DNA from: Xanthobacteraceae bacterium
GTDB lineage: Bacteria > Pseudomonadota > Alphaproteobacteria > Rhizobiales > Xanthobacteraceae
Reading direction: 5' to 3'
DNA length: 49,227 bases
NCBI GenBank assembly: GCA_030037895.1
Contig: JASHPW010000054.1
Coordinates: 1-49,227 of the forward strand
Shown: piece after piece, positions 32,458-42,693 of the stretch
Layout: each line of letters opens with the position of its first letter
Position numbering within the stretch: position 1 is the first letter of the stretch
Notes under the pieces: model-generated
Told to the model about the DNA's origin: nothing
The model's input: only the letters and a program-made list of their open reading frames with translations
The model's database searches: none
Position numbers and translations under genes: made by a program

Positions 32458-32685
32458 GGCCCCAATTCCTTATTGTTGTGCACGTCCATCGCGACCCGCA
32501 GGATGCGCTGCCATGACGGACTGCCGGTAGCGCGATAACCCGGTACGCGGGTTTACGCGCGCATTATAGGTGGCGTCGCCGCACGGATGTGTCAAGAAAG
32601 GCCGGTTTTTCCAGCAAAAAGCCGCGTTCCGAATCCGCAGCAAACTGCCGCAAGCCGAATCGGGGATGCCGAAACTCGGCACTGC

Positions 32686-33963
32686 TTAGGCGCTCGCTCC
32701 GCCGGCGTCGCCGGCGCGATCGGAGCGGTCGGCATAGATGTAAAGCGGCCGGGCGGCGCCCTCGACCACCTCTTTCGAGATCACGACTTCCTCGACGCCT
32801 TCGAGGCCCGGCAAATCGAACATGGTGTCGAGCAGGATGCTCTCCATGATCGAGCGCAGTCCGCGCGCGCCGGTCTTGCGGTCGATGGCCTTGCGCGCGA
32901 TTGCGGTCAGCGCCTCGTCGGCGAGCGTCAGGTCCACGGTCTCCATCTCGAACATGCGCTGATACTGTTTCACCAGCGCGTTCTTCGGCTCGGTGAGGAT
33001 GCGCTTGAGCGAGGCCTCGTCGAGGTCTTCGAGGGTTGCGACCACGGGAAGCCGGCCGACGAATTCGGGAATGAGCCCATACTTCAACAAATCCTCCGGC
33101 TCCACGTCGTGGAAAATCTCGCCCTGCTTGCGGTCGTCAGGCGCCGTCACCTTGGCGCCGAAGCCGATCGAGGTCGAGCGGCCGCGCGCGGAGATGATCT
33201 TCTCCAGCCCGCCGAAGGCGCCGCCGCAGACGAACAGAATGTTGGTGGTGTCGACCTGGAGGAACTCCTGCTGCGGATGCTTGCGGCCGCCCTGCGGCGG
33301 CACGCTCGCGATCGTACCCTCCATGATCTTGAGCAAAGCCTGCTGCACGCCCTCGCCGGAAACGTCGCGGGTGATCGAGGGATTGTCGGACTTGCGCGAT
33401 ATCTTGTCGATCTCGTCGATATAGACGATGCCGCGCTGGGCGCGCTCGACGTTGTAATCGGCGGACTGCAACAGCTTGAGGATGATGTTCTCAACGTCCT
33501 CGCCGACATAGCCGGCCTCCGTCAGCGTGGTCGCGTCGGCCATGGTGAAGGGCACGTCGAGGATGCGCGCCAGCGTCTGCGCCAAAAGCGTCTTGCCGGA
33601 GCCGGTCGGACCGATCAGCAGGATGTTGGACTTCGCCAGTTCGACGTCGTTGTGCTTGCTCTGGTGGTTGAGCCGCTTGTAGTGATTGTGAACGGCGACC
33701 GAGAGCACCTTCTTGGCGTGATCCTGGCCGATCACGTAATCATCCAGAACCTTGCGGATTTCGCGCGGGGTCGGAATGCCGTCGCGCGACTTCACCAGCG
33801 AGGACTTGTTCTCCTCGCGGATGATGTCCATGCACAGTTCGACGCACTCGTCGCAAATGAAAACGGTCGGCCCGGCGATGAGCTTGCGCACCTCGTGCTG
33901 GCTCTTGCCGCAGAACGAGCAGTAGAGCGTGTTCTTGGAATCGCCGCCGCCAACCTTGCTCAT
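32686..33963 (-). CDS. clpX: ClpX unfoldase, ATP-binding subunit of ClpXP
   Basis: The 425-residue protein opens with a zinc-binding domain (C15, C18, C37, C40 in YCSFCGK...[10 protein letters not shown]), followed by the AAA+ module with Walker A GPTGSGKT (118-125), pore loop GYVG (151-154) and Walker B VYIDEID (180-186). It unfolds substrates and feeds them to ClpP. In alphaproteobacteria it also drives cell-cycle proteolysis. It lies downstream of clpP with 309 bases between, so it is likely to have its own promoter. Confidence 0.98.
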   Translation of the reverse strand: MSKVGGGDSKNTLYCSFCGKSQHEVRKLIAGPTVFICDECVELCMDIIREENKSSLVKSRDGIPTPREIRKVLDDYVIGQDHAKKVLSVAVHNHYKRLNHQSKHNDVELAKSNILLIGPTGSGKTLLAQTLARILDVPFTMADATTLTEAGYVGEDVENIILKLLQSADYNVERAQRGIVYIDEIDKISRKSDNPSITRDVSGEGVQQALLKIMEGTIASVPPQGGRKHPQQEFLQVDTTNILFVCGGAFGGLEKIISARGRSTSIGFGAKVTAPDDRKQGEIFHDVEPEDLLKYGLIPEFVGRLPVVATLEDLDEASLKRILTEPKNALVKQYQRMFEMETVDLTLADEALTAIARKAIDRKTGARGLRSIMESILLDTMFDLPGLEGVEEVVISKEVVEGAARPLYIYADRSDRAGDAGGASA

Positions 33964-34272
33964 TCCCGTCTCCGTTTCACCGCCTGTTCAGCGGTGAGAA
34001 CCGCCGAGCTTACTAACGGCCGCGCTAACAATCCGTAGCGACATTCCGCGTTCTGACCTTCAACACACGCCCACAGTGACAAATCACTGTCAGATAGCAC
34101 AAGCGTGCATGCTAATGGCAGGCCAATCAAGAATCCATTAACGATAATGCGAGTTTGGACGACTGTGCTTTCTAGATCACACCGGTTGGCCGAACCCGTC
34201 CCCCGGTATGAGACCGCTTTGGGCGAGCCGAATAAGCCTATTTGAAGGCGCCGGCCAACCCGGTTCCCTGCC
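33964..34272. other. Intergenic region between clpX and clpP with inverted repeats
   Basis: No gene is supported in these 309 bases. A perfect 7-bp inverted repeat, ACAGTGA-CAAA-TCACTGT, lies at 34073-34090 and overlaps TGACA-N6-TGTCA. It is about 110 bases from the clpX start and could be a small operator or mRNA hairpin in the clpX leader. No clear heat-shock promoter was found, although the part near 34100-34200 is less GC-rich. Confidence 0.5.
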
Positions 34273-34929
34273 TCACGCCTTGGCGAGGACCGGAGGTTCG
34301 ACTTTGAGGCCGGGTTCCTCGGGCCGTTTTTCGATCACCTTGTCGATGAGGCCGAATTCCTTGGCCATTTCGGAGGTTAGGAACATATCGCGCTCGAGCG
34401 CGTCCTCGATCTTCTTCAGCGGCTGGCCGGTGTGCTTGACGTAGATTTCGTTCAATCGCCGCTTCAGGTTCAGAATCTCCTGGGCGTGCAACATGATGTC
34501 GGTGGCCTGGCCTTGGAACCCGCCGGAGGGCTGGTGCACCATGATGCGGGCGTTGGGCAAGGCAAAGCGCAGGTCCTTGCCGCCGGCCGCGAGCAAGAGC
34601 GAGGCCATGGACGCGGCCTGTCCGGTGCACAGGGTGGAGACCGCCGGGCGGATGAACTGCATGGTGTCGTAGATCGCCAAGCCGGAGGTCACGATCCCGC
34701 CCGGCGAATTGATGTACATCGACACTTCCTTCTTCGGGTTTTCCGCCTCCAGGAAGAGCAGTTGGGCCACGACGAGCGAGGCCATTCCGTCCTCGATCGG
34801 CCCAGTAATGAAGATGATCCGCTCCTTCAGCAGCCGCGAATAGATGTCGTAGGCCCGCTCCCCGCGGTTGGTCTGTTCGACCACCATGGGAACCAGGTAT
34901 TGCATGTAAGTATCCGCTGGGTCGCGCAT
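34273..34929 (-). CDS. clpP: ATP-dependent Clp protease proteolytic subunit
   Basis: The 218-residue protein has a complete serine-protease triad: S107 ([10 protein letters not shown]), H132 ([10 protein letters not shown]) and D181 (ERDMFLTSE). The N-terminus ([20 protein letters not shown]) and the length match the alphaproteobacterial housekeeping ClpP. It forms a tetradecamer that pairs with ClpX or ClpA. It lies between tig and clpX, a conserved arrangement that joins chaperone and protease genes. Confidence 0.98.
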   Translation of the reverse strand: MRDPADTYMQYLVPMVVEQTNRGERAYDIYSRLLKERIIFITGPIEDGMASLVVAQLLFLEAENPKKEVSMYINSPGGIVTSGLAIYDTMQFIRPAVSTLCTGQAASMASLLLAAGGKDLRFALPNARIMVHQPSGGFQGQATDIMLHAQEILNLKRRLNEIYVKHTGQPLKKIEDALERDMFLTSEMAKEFGLIDKVIEKRPEEPGLKVEPPVLAKA

Positions 34930-35009
34930 GGGTCACCTGCCAGAAGGGCTCATTCCGCCCGCTCAGTGTGACTGAGTCGGGCTTAACCTGTCGAAGCCGC
35001 CGTGCCGAT

Positions 35010-35058
35010 CGCCCTTTCCCCTCCTCGCCCCGCCTGCGGGGAGAAGGAAAGGGGGGAG
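35010..35058. repeat. Palindromic repeat between tig and clpP
   Basis: CCCTTTCCCCTCCTCGCCCC is followed after a few bases by GGGGAGAAGGAAAGGGGG, a degenerate CCTCTCCC-family palindrome. A separate short hairpin, CTCAGT-GTG-ACTGAG, is at 34960-34974, close to the clpP start. The rest of the 284-base gap has no recognised feature. Confidence 0.65.
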
Positions 35059-35213
35059 TCAAGCGATGGAACCAATTGCAGATATGCGCCGGAACCGCCG
35101 CGACAAGACGTGAGACGCAGCTTTCGGCGCGGGCCGCAAATGAGGAAGTCCCGCGCCGGGAAGCCCGCCACGCGACTTGCCTTGGCGACACCGCGCCAAC
35201 CCCTCAACTTCGC

Positions 35214-36560
35214 TCACTCCTCATCGTCCTTGAACAACTCGTCGCGCGAGACTTGCTGATCCGTGACGTTCGCCAATTCGATCAGGAAGTCGACGACCTT
35301 GTCCTCGAACAACGGCGCGCGCAAGGCGGCAAGCGCTCCGGGATTCTTGCGGTAATAATCCCACACCTGCTGCTCCCGCCCCGGAAGCTGCCGCGTCTGT
35401 TCGACTACGGCCGCGGTCAGCTGCTCGTCGGTGACCTTGATATTGTTCCGTTCGCCGATTTCCGCAATGACAAGGCCGAGCCGCACCCGCCGCTCGGCGA
35501 TCGCGTGGTACTCCGCGCGGGCCGCCTGTTCGGTCGTTCCTTCATCGGCGAAGGTGCGGCCCTGCTGTTTGAGGTCATCCTCGATCGAGGACCAGACGCT
35601 GTTGAACTCCTGCTCGACCAAGGTGGGCGGCGGCTCGAATTTGTGCCGCTCATCGAGCTGATCGAGCAGCGCGCGTTTGAGCTTTAGTCGTGCCGCCGCC
35701 GCATGTTCGCGGCTGATGCGCTCCTTGAGCGCCTCTTTGAGCTTGGCCGGCGAGTCGAAGCCGAGCGTCTTGGCGAAGTCGTCATCGGCCGGGACCGCGC
35801 CTGACGCTTCCACAGCCTTAACGGTGACCGCAAAGCTCGCCTCCTTCCCGGCGAGCGTTTGCGCCTGATAATCGTCGGGAAATTTGACGTTGAAGGTTTT
35901 GCTGTCGCCGGTCCTGAGCCCCGCCAATTGGTCCTCGAAGCCGGGGATGAATTGACCCGTGCCGAGGACGAGCGGAACATCCTCGCCGCTGCCGCCGTCG
36001 AACGGCTCGCCGGCAATCGTGCCCTGGAACGATATCGTGACCCGATCGCCCGTCTCCGCCGCATCGCTCTTGGCGACGAAGGGCCGGTTCTGATCGGCAA
36101 TCTTCTGCAGCATTTCGTCGACTTCGGCGTCGGCCACTTCTGCGACCAGCCGTTGAAGCTTGATGGTCTTGAAATCGGTGAGCGTGATCGGCGGCACGAT
36201 CTCGATCTCGATCGTGTAGGCAAGGTCCGACTTGCCGGTGATGAGCCCCTCGACCGCGCTCTCCTCCGAGGGCAGCACGACCCTCGGTTCGGTGGCGAGC
36301 TTGAAGCCGTGGTCGGCGACGATCTTGCTGTTGGCTTCGCGCACGGTCGCGTCAATGACCTCCGCCATGGCGGCCTTGCCGTAGAGGCGCTTGAGATGCG
36401 CGACCGGCACCTTGCCCGGCCGGAAACCCCGCAGTTGCACGCGGTTCTTGAGATCGTCGAGCCGCTCATTAACCCGCGCCGCCAGATCGGTCGCGGGGAC
36501 GACGACCCGATATTCACGTTTGAGGCCGGCGGCGGCAGTTTCGGTCACTTGCATCGGCAT
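35214..36560 (-). CDS. tig: Trigger factor, ribosome-associated chaperone and prolyl isomerase
   Basis: The 448-residue protein begins MPMQVTETAAAGLKREYRVV and has the ribosome-binding loop region GFRPGKVPVAHLKRLYG (near residue 48). The FKBP-type isomerase domain follows from GDRVTISFQGTIAGEPFDGG to the C-terminal helical arms (KERISREHAAAARLKLKRAL). It shields nascent chains at the exit tunnel. It is the first protein gene of the cluster tig-clpP-clpX-lon, behind tRNA-Leu. The C-terminal tail is acidic (DELFKDDEE). Confidence 0.97.
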   Translation of the reverse strand: MPMQVTETAAAGLKREYRVVVPATDLAARVNERLDDLKNRVQLRGFRPGKVPVAHLKRLYGKAAMAEVIDATVREANSKIVADHGFKLATEPRVVLPSEESAVEGLITGKSDLAYTIEIEIVPPITLTDFKTIKLQRLVAEVADAEVDEMLQKIADQNRPFVAKSDAAETGDRVTISFQGTIAGEPFDGGSGEDVPLVLGTGQFIPGFEDQLAGLRTGDSKTFNVKFPDDYQAQTLAGKEASFAVTVKAVEASGAVPADDDFAKTLGFDSPAKLKEALKERISREHAAAARLKLKRALLDQLDERHKFEPPPTLVEQEFNSVWSSIEDDLKQQGRTFADEGTTEQAARAEYHAIAERRVRLGLVIAEIGERNNIKVTDEQLTAAVVEQTRQLPGREQQVWDYYRKNPGALAALRAPLFEDKVVDFLIELANVTDQQVSRDELFKDDEE

Positions 36561-36624
36561 TGCACTTTACGGCCTATGATCGAACTCACCCTGGCCGTTT
36601 TCGGGAAAACGTCCGCCCGGCGGC

Positions 36625-36709
36625 TGGTGCGGGCGGAGGGGCTCGAACCCCCACGACTTTCGTCACGGGAACCTAAATCCCGCGCGTCTACCAATTCCGC
36701 CACGCCCGC
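36625..36709 (-). tRNA. tRNA-Leu (anticodon UAG)
   Basis: Read on the minus strand, the gene starts GCGGGCGTGGCGGAATTGG and ends CGCCCGCACCA, with a 7-bp acceptor stem and encoded CCA. The anticodon stem CGGGA/TCCCG encloses TTTAGGT, giving anticodon UAG for CUN leucine codons. A long variable arm (GTGACGAAAGTCGT) marks it as a class II tRNA, and the T-arm is GGTTCGAGCCC. It stands directly upstream of tig, as in related genomes. Confidence 0.96.
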
Positions 36710-36835
36710 GACGGAGGGCGGCCCCGGCGGCGCGGCTTATATCATGCAGGCTGCGCGAGACACTACAAAAATAGAAAAAATAGCCGCTGCATCGCGGCTC
36801 GCAACGCATTGCGTTTGACACGGGGACGCCGCGAT

Positions 36836-38332
36836 TCACGGCAGCAGCGTGCGGTATATGTGCGGGAGCGCTTCCGGCAAATCCTCGGAGATGAGGCCGG
36901 GGCCGACAACGCGCGCGGCTTCGCCGTGAAGCCAGACCGCGGCGGCAGCAGCCTCGAAGGCCGGCATGCCTTGCGCGAGCAGGCCGGCGACCAGGCCGGT
37001 CAGCACATCGCCGGCGCCGGCGGTCGCAAGGTAGGGCGGCGCGTTGGCGGCAATCGCCGCCCGGCCGTCCGCGGCGGCGATCACGGTGTCGGCACCCTTG
37101 AGCAACACGACCGCGCCGGTGATCTGCGCCGCACGGCGCGCTCTTTCAAGCTTCGATCCGACTTTAGTTTGCTCATCCAAGGCAAAGAAATAACGCGAGA
37201 ATTCTCCTTCGTGTGGCGTCAGGATTGTGGCTTGGCCGCGGCGCCCGTGCAGCGCTTCGGCGAGCCGCTGTGGACGGCTCGAAAAACTCGTCATGGCATC
37301 GGCGTCGAGCACGATAGCGCGCTCGCCCGAAAGCGCAGCCAAGACAAGCGCGCAGGTCGCCTCGCCAACGCCCAGGCCCGGCCCAAGCGCCAGCGCGTTG
37401 AACCGGCGGTCGACAAGAAACTTCGCCAACTCGCCCGGGCCATCGACTGGCCGCACCATGACGGCAAGGCTCGCCGCGGCATTGACCGCCAGCGCCTCGC
37501 GGGGACTGGCAATCGTGACCAATCCCGCCCCGGCGCGTAAGGCGCCGCGCGCCGCAAGCCGCGCTGCCCCGGTGGACCATGAGGGACCCGACACCACAAC
37601 CGCGTGCCCGCGGTCGTATTTGTGCCCCGCTGCGCGCGGCACGGGAAAACGACTGCGCCAGAGCGCGGGGACGTTCTCGAACGTCCGGGGAGCGACCCGC
37701 GCCAATACCGAATCCGCAATGCCGATATCGGCGACGGAAACGGCTCCGCAATGAAGACGGCCGGGCAAAAGCAGATGTCCCGGCTTCTTGCGAAAAAACG
37801 TAATGGTCCGTGCCGCCTTCACGGCGGCACCCATGACCGCCCCGGTCGTGCCGTTAATGCCGCTCGGCAAATCCACGGCAACAACCGGCGCCGGCTGCGC
37901 GTTCATGCTCTCGATCATGGCGCGCGCGAGGCCATCGACCGGCCGGTCCAGGCCGGCGCCGAACAAGGCATCGATCACCACGTCGGCGGCGAGCGGACCG
38001 CCCAGTGCGCCGGGTTGCGCGGTGGCAACCGGCCCAGTCCACTTGCGCGCCGCCAGCGCTGCGTCACCTTTAAGATTCGCCACATCGCCGGCGCGCAACA
38101 CCTGCACGCGGTATCCGCGCCCGGCCAGGAGCCGCGCCGCGACAAATCCGTCGCCGCCATTATTGCCGGGTCCGGCCACAACAACGACGCGGCCGCCGAC
38201 GGGATGGCGCGCGGCGACGGCGTCGGCGACCGCTCCGCCAGCCCGCTCCATAAGCTCGATCCCGGCCACACCGCCGGCGATTGCCAGCCGGTCGGCTTCG
38301 CCCATTTCCGTGTTGGTCAACAGCTCAATCAT
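36836..38332 (-). CDS. nnrD: Bifunctional NAD(P)H-hydrate epimerase/ADP-dependent dehydratase
   Basis: The 498-residue protein joins two repair enzymes. Residues 1-220 form the YjeF_N epimerase, with the Rossmann motif VAGPGNNGGDGFVAARLLAG. Residues 230-498 form the carbohydrate-kinase-like dehydratase, with the substrate and nucleotide motifs ILTPHEGEFSRYF and ATAGAGDVLTGLVAGLLAQG. Together they repair damaged NAD(P)H hydrates. The fusion is usual in bacteria. It diverges from glnB. Confidence 0.95.
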   Translation of the reverse strand: MIELLTNTEMGEADRLAIAGGVAGIELMERAGGAVADAVAARHPVGGRVVVVAGPGNNGGDGFVAARLLAGRGYRVQVLRAGDVANLKGDAALAARKWTGPVATAQPGALGGPLAADVVIDALFGAGLDRPVDGLARAMIESMNAQPAPVVAVDLPSGINGTTGAVMGAAVKAARTITFFRKKPGHLLLPGRLHCGAVSVADIGIADSVLARVAPRTFENVPALWRSRFPVPRAAGHKYDRGHAVVVSGPSWSTGAARLAARGALRAGAGLVTIASPREALAVNAAASLAVMVRPVDGPGELAKFLVDRRFNALALGPGLGVGEATCALVLAALSGERAIVLDADAMTSFSSRPQRLAEALHGRRGQATILTPHEGEFSRYFFALDEQTKVGSKLERARRAAQITGAVVLLKGADTVIAAADGRAAIAANAPPYLATAGAGDVLTGLVAGLLAQGMPAFEAAAAAVWLHGEAARVVGPGLISEDLPEALPHIYRTLLP

Positions 38333-38527
38333 GCTGCGTGGAGGTTAGCGAAAACCGCGTGTCGCGAACACAGAGGCGCATTGTGCGCTCATGCGCGATT
38401 GTCATTGACGAGATAATAGGCAATGTGCCCACTTTGCGGGCGAAGGCGTCTTCCAAGCTCTTGCAAGCGGATCGTAACCCGACGATAGAACTTTGATCGG
38501 ACAGTATTATTCGGCCCCTTCAGGCCT

Positions 38528-38543
38528 TGGCACGGGACCTGCT
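38528..38543 (+). promoter_or_regulatory. Sigma-54 promoter of glnB-glnA
   Basis: TGGCACGGGACCTGCT matches the sigma-54 consensus TGGCACR-N4-TTGCW at all but one position (C for T in the -12 element). The -24 GG (38529-38530) and -12 GC (38541-38542) are 12 bases apart as required. It lies 61 bases before the glnB start. Sigma-54 promoters need an activator, here most likely NtrC under nitrogen limitation. No clear NtrC-binding palindrome was found. Confidence 0.85.
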
Positions 38544-38597
38544 AACCAAAACCAGGTTCCAAAGGACGGCTCTGGCCCCGTTGGCGCCGGGAGATGA

Positions 38598-38942
<345 letters not shown>

Positions 38943-39034
38943 TTTGCTGGCCTGACTGCCTGCGCTTTAGCGCCGCCGACAGAATTTGACCAGCGCCACG
39001 AGGCATTCATCCACCACGAAAGGGTACGCCTGCC

Positions 39035-40444
39035 ATGACGACGCCGAAGACTGTGATGAAAATGATCAAGGACAACGACGTGAAATTTGTCGATTTCCGT
39101 TTCACTGATCCGCGCGGCAAGTGGCAGCACCTGACGACCGACGTGAGCACGGTCGACGAAGACACGTTCGCCGAAGGAATCATGTTCGACGGCTCCTCGA
39201 TCGCCGGCTGGAAGGCGATCCACGAGTCGGACATGCAACTGATGCCCGACCCCGAAAGCGCCTGCATCGATCCATTCTTCGCCGAGACGACGCTGGTGTT
39301 GATCTGCGATACGTTGGAGCCGCTCACCGGCGAGCCCTACAACCGCGACCCGCGCTCGATCGCCAAGAAGGCCGCCGGCCTGGTCAAATCCATGGGCGTC
39401 GGCGACACGGTGTTTCTCGGGCCGGAGGCCGAATTCTTCATCTTCGACGACGTGCGCTACGCCGCCACGCCCTACAACACCGGATTCCGCGTCGACTCCG
39501 TCGAATTCCCGACCAATTCCGACACCGCCTATGAAGGCGGCAATCTCGGCCACCACATCGGCTTCAAGAAGGGTTACTTCCCGGTGCCGCCCCAGGACAC
39601 GGCGCAAGATATGCGCTCGGAGATGCTCGCGGCCATGGCCAAGATGGGGGTCAAGGTGGAGAAGCACCACCATGAAGTCGGCTCGGCGCAGCACGAGCTC
39701 GGCATGATCTTCGCCCCCATGGTGCGCATGGCGGACCAGATGCAGATCTACAAATACTGCGTGCAGCAGGTCGCGCAGGTCTACGGCAAGACCGCGACCT
39801 TCATGCCGAAGCCGATCTATGGCGACAACGGCTCCGGCATGCACTGCCACCAATCGATTTGGAAAGGCGACAAGCCGCTGTTCGCCGGCAACAAATACGC
39901 CGATCTGTCGGATACGGCGCTGCAATACATCGCCGGCATCCTCAAGCATGCGCGCACGATCAACGCCTTCACCAATCCGACGACGAACTCGTACAAGCGG
40001 CTGGTCCCGGGCTTCGAGGCGCCGGTGCTGCTCGCCTATTCGGTGCGCAACCGCTCGGCGAGCTGTCGCATTCCTCTCGTCTCCTCGCCCAAGGGCAAGC
40101 GCGTGGAGGTGCGCTTCCCGGATCCGCTGTGCAATCCCTATCTCGGCTTCGCCGCCATGCTCATGGCCGGCCTCGACGGGATCAAGAACAAGCTCAATCC
40201 CGGAGAACCGACCGACAAGGATCTTTACGATCTGCCGCCGAAGGAATTGAAGAAAATTCCGACGGTATGCGCCAGCCTGCGCGAGGCGCTCACCTATCTC
40301 GACAAGGACCGCGACTTCCTCAAGGCCGGCGGCGTATTTGACGACGACTTCATCGACGGTTATCTGGATCTCAAGATGCAGGAGGTGATTCGCTTCGAGC
40401 ACACCCCGCACCCGGTCGAATACGAGCTGTATTACTCGGCGTAA
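39035..40444 (+). CDS. glnA: Glutamine synthetase type I
   Basis: The 469-residue protein makes glutamine from glutamate, ammonia and ATP. It has the beta-Grasp start ([17 protein letters not shown]), [13 protein letters not shown], the metal-site regions EAEFFIFDD and [11 protein letters not shown], the ATP-binding region [16 protein letters not shown], and the adenylylation site near Tyr398 ([10 protein letters not shown]). The Tyr398 region indicates control by GlnE. It follows glnB and ends in a strong terminator. Confidence 0.98.
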   Translation: MTTPKTVMKMIKDNDVKFVDFRFTDPRGKWQHLTTDVSTVDEDTFAEGIMFDGSSIAGWKAIHESDMQLMPDPESACIDPFFAETTLVLICDTLEPLTGEPYNRDPRSIAKKAAGLVKSMGVGDTVFLGPEAEFFIFDDVRYAATPYNTGFRVDSVEFPTNSDTAYEGGNLGHHIGFKKGYFPVPPQDTAQDMRSEMLAAMAKMGVKVEKHHHEVGSAQHELGMIFAPMVRMADQMQIYKYCVQQVAQVYGKTATFMPKPIYGDNGSGMHCHQSIWKGDKPLFAGNKYADLSDTALQYIAGILKHARTINAFTNPTTNSYKRLVPGFEAPVLLAYSVRNRSASCRIPLVSSPKGKRVEVRFPDPLCNPYLGFAAMLMAGLDGIKNKLNPGEPTDKDLYDLPPKELKKIPTVCASLREALTYLDKDRDFLKAGGVFDDDFIDGYLDLKMQEVIRFEHTPHPVEYELYYSA

Positions 40445-40490
40445 GTCAGCGTCCCATCCTCCCTTGCATTGCCAACGCGATGCAACTTGA

Positions 40491-40522
40491 GGGCGCCGTT
40501 GCAACGGCGCCCTTTTTCTTTT
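40491..40522 (+). terminator. Rho-independent terminator of glnBA
   Basis: GGGCGCCGTTGCAACGGCGCCC (40491-40512) is a perfect inverted repeat with a tight loop, followed by TTTTTCTTTT. It starts 46 bases past the glnA stop. This is the clearest terminator in the window. Confidence 0.93.
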
Positions 40523-40571
40523 GCTTCGCGGCCGCAACCGGTAGCATGCCTCCGCGCGGCGGGAGGCGCCT

Positions 40572-40669
40572 AAAGCGCGTCCAGGAAAAGTGGGAACCGG
40601 TTTTCCGTCCGGACGCGCAACAATACAAAACTTAGCGGGATGACGATTCGAAGACTAAGTCATCCCGCT
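40572..40669. repeat. Composite repeat between glnA and the diguanylate cyclase gene
   Basis: AAAGCGCGTCCAGGAAAAGT and ACCGGTTTTCCGTCCGGACG form one element (40572-40620) with arms GCGCGTCC/GGACGCGC. AGCGGGATGAC and GTCATCCCGCT form a second (40634-40669). The second arm runs into the TAA stop of the cyclase gene (40670-40672, read from the other strand), so that stop codon is probably part of the repeat. Confidence 0.8.
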
Positions 40670-41944
40670 TTAGCGCCCTGCCCGCTGTCTTGCGTCCGCA
40701 ATTGCGGCGGCGGGAACCTCACGCATCGCGACCAACCGCACTCTGCTCGGTTGGTCTGCGGCACCGCCGAGGACCTCGTCGGCCATCTCGATCCGGTTGC
40801 GTCCATTGGCCTTGGCGCGATAGAGCGCGGCGTCGGCCCGGCCTATAAGCGTCTCGATCGCAGCCAATGGCGAGCCGGATGCGACGCCGATACTGACCGT
40901 CGCCGTAATTGGCCGGCCGTTGACGGCGACGTCCGCCGCCGCAAAGGCCGACCGCACGCGCTCGGCGACGACCGCGGCGTCGGCGAGGGTGCCCGACAAG
41001 ATGGCGACGAATTCCTCGCCGCCCAGCCGGCCGATCACGTCGTCGGCGCGCATGCTCTTTCGCGCCACCGTCGCGAACAACTGCAAAGCCGCATCACCGC
41101 TATCGTGCCCAAATCGATCGTTGATCGACTTGAAATGATCGAGATCAAAGGCCAGCACGCTGACCGGCGCCATGCTGTGTCGGTTCGCCTGCATGATGGC
41201 GCCGCCAGCCTCGAAAAAGCCGCGGCGGTTGAGGACGCCGGTCAAAGGATCGGTGGTCGCCGCCAACTTGTAGAGGCGCACCGCGCGATCTTTCGCCAGG
41301 ATCAGCACCAGGAAGGCGGCGCCGATGACGTAGAGCAGGATTTCGATCGCGAACACCGCAACCCAGCCGGCGAGACCGCCGCGAATGCCGTCGCCGGCCG
41401 GCGCCAGCGCCGCCAACGCCACCGGGAAGAGAAAGATCGCTCCGTGCAACATCGGAACGAAGCTCGCGGGCCAGCGCCGGATCAACGATTTACGTCGCTC
41501 GTGCCACAGCTCGGCGGCGATCAGGAACGTATAGCCGGCGACAATGAGCGAGCTCATCACGATGCGCGAAGCCGTCGCGTGCGTGAAGGCCGGAAAGAAG
41601 CATGCGATCAGCCAGACGGCGGCGCCGAGCAACTGCGCGCTCCACCGCAAGCGCCGGCCGTGAAACAGGCGCGCGGCGCCCCAAATCATGCCGACGGCAA
41701 CGAACAGGAGAATGTTGGCGACGTTCGCGGGCACCGGGGACGCAAACCGGTCGCTCAACTGCCACAGCACGCCGGAAAATCCGCCGATGAGATAGGCCGC
41801 GCCCCACCAGGCTAATGCGGGAATGCGTTCCTGCATCCAGGCGATCACAAGCACCACGCCAAGCAGCAACGTCACGCAAATGGCGATAACGAACAGCGTT
41901 CCGGCGTCAAGCGACACCGACGCCTGAGCCAAGTTCATGGCCAT
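40670..41944 (-). CDS. Membrane-anchored diguanylate cyclase (GGDEF)
   Basis: The 424-residue protein has six or seven hydrophobic helices in residues 10-245, then a GGDEF domain from TTDPLTGVLNRRGFFEAGGA. The active-site motif is GGEEF (308-312), which is an active-type variant, and the inhibitory I-site RxxD (RADD) lies five residues before it. So it probably makes c-di-GMP and is feedback inhibited. The membrane part has no recognised sensor fold. The start at 41944 (MAMNLAQASVSLD) is one of two close ATG codons. Confidence 0.92.
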   Translation of the reverse strand: MAMNLAQASVSLDAGTLFVIAICVTLLLGVVLVIAWMQERIPALAWWGAAYLIGGFSGVLWQLSDRFASPVPANVANILLFVAVGMIWGAARLFHGRRLRWSAQLLGAAVWLIACFFPAFTHATASRIVMSSLIVAGYTFLIAAELWHERRKSLIRRWPASFVPMLHGAIFLFPVALAALAPAGDGIRGGLAGWVAVFAIEILLYVIGAAFLVLILAKDRAVRLYKLAATTDPLTGVLNRRGFFEAGGAIMQANRHSMAPVSVLAFDLDHFKSINDRFGHDSGDAALQLFATVARKSMRADDVIGRLGGEEFVAILSGTLADAAVVAERVRSAFAAADVAVNGRPITATVSIGVASGSPLAAIETLIGRADAALYRAKANGRNRIEMADEVLGGAADQPSRVRLVAMREVPAAAIADARQRAGR

Positions 41945-42180
41945 GGAGCAGCGCTCCGATCCGGTTCACACGCAAGAAAGCGTATCACCAATCCGCGTTG
42001 CGCGGTGAACGATTGCTTTTCAAGCTTTGCTAAAAGTATGGGCGATCGCGCAGGTTTTTCGGGAAAAGATTTGAAAATTATAGCGACCGGCGCGTCCAGC
42101 GGCCAGAGATCGCTCTTTGTCGTCTGTGACGGCAGCAAGGCGGCTCGGCAGAGAGCCCGGTCCCACGCTTCGCGCGGTCC

Positions 42181-42202
42181 CCTCCCCCGCTGCGCGGGGG
42201 CC
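42181..42202. repeat. Short palindrome CCTCCCCCGC/GCGGGGG downstream of rpsI
   Basis: A CCTCCCCCGCTGCGCGGGGG hairpin of the CCTCTCCC family lies just past the rpsI stop. No T-run follows it on the minus strand, so a role as terminator is unsure. The wider gap 41945-42213 has no supported gene; small open frames there lack a ribosome binding site and domains. Confidence 0.6.
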
Positions 42203-42213
42203 GATGGTGACGA

Positions 42214-42693
42214 TCAGCGCTTCGAGAACTGGAAGCTCCGGCGCGCCTTGGCCTTGCCGTATTTCTTGCGCTCGACCACGCGCGGATCGCGGGTGAGAAA
42301 GCCGCCGTGCTTGAGCACCGCGCGCAGGTCGGGCTCATGCCGCATCAGCGCCTTGGACAGCCCGTGACGGACCGCACCCGCCTGGCCCGACAGCCCGCCG
42401 CCGGAGACGGTGCACACCACGTCGTATTGACCCTTGCGGTTGGCGGCGACGAGCGGCTGCTCGATCAGCATGCGCAGCACCGACCGGGCAAAATAGGTTT
42501 CCACCGGCCGGTCGTTGATCACGATCTTGCCGCCGCCGAGCTTGATCCAGACCCGCGCCACGGCGTCCTTGCGCTTGCCGGTGGCGTAGGCGCGGCCCTG
42601 CTTGTCGAGCTTCTGCACGTATTTGGGCGGCTGCACCGCCGCCGCCGGCTTGAGCGTGGACAATTCCTCGAGCGTCTGCATGGTCTCGGCCAT
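42214..42693 (-). CDS. rpsI: 30S ribosomal protein S9
   Basis: This 159-residue protein is S9 with an N-terminal extension of about 25 residues. The core is [20 protein letters not shown] to the basic tail [20 protein letters not shown] followed by FSKR, whose last Arg contacts P-site tRNA. I chose ATG 42693 ([11 protein letters not shown]), which overlaps the rplM stop (TGATG); a GTG one codon earlier is possible. It forms the conserved rplM-rpsI operon. Confidence 0.97.
   Translation of the reverse strand: MAETMQTLEELSTLKPAAAVQPPKYVQKLDKQGRAYATGKRKDAVARVWIKLGGGKIVINDRPVETYFARSVLRMLIEQPLVAANRKGQYDVVCTVSGGGLSGQAGAVRHGLSKALMRHEPDLRAVLKHGGFLTRDPRVVERKKYGKAKARRSFQFSKR

Noticed and set aside
33964-34272. 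Heat-shock (RpoH) promoter for clpX
   Set aside because: CTTG-like hexamers are present on the minus strand, but none has a matching downstream element at proper spacing.
38376-38388. GCGC-ATTGT-GCGC as an NtrC site upstream of glnB
   Set aside because: It lacks the TGCAC/GTGCA core of NtrC sites and such short GC palindromes are common in this genome.
42005-42367. 120-residue plus-strand frame between the cyclase gene and rpsI
   Set aside because: It has no ribosome binding site or domain and runs into rpsI on the other strand and a repeat.
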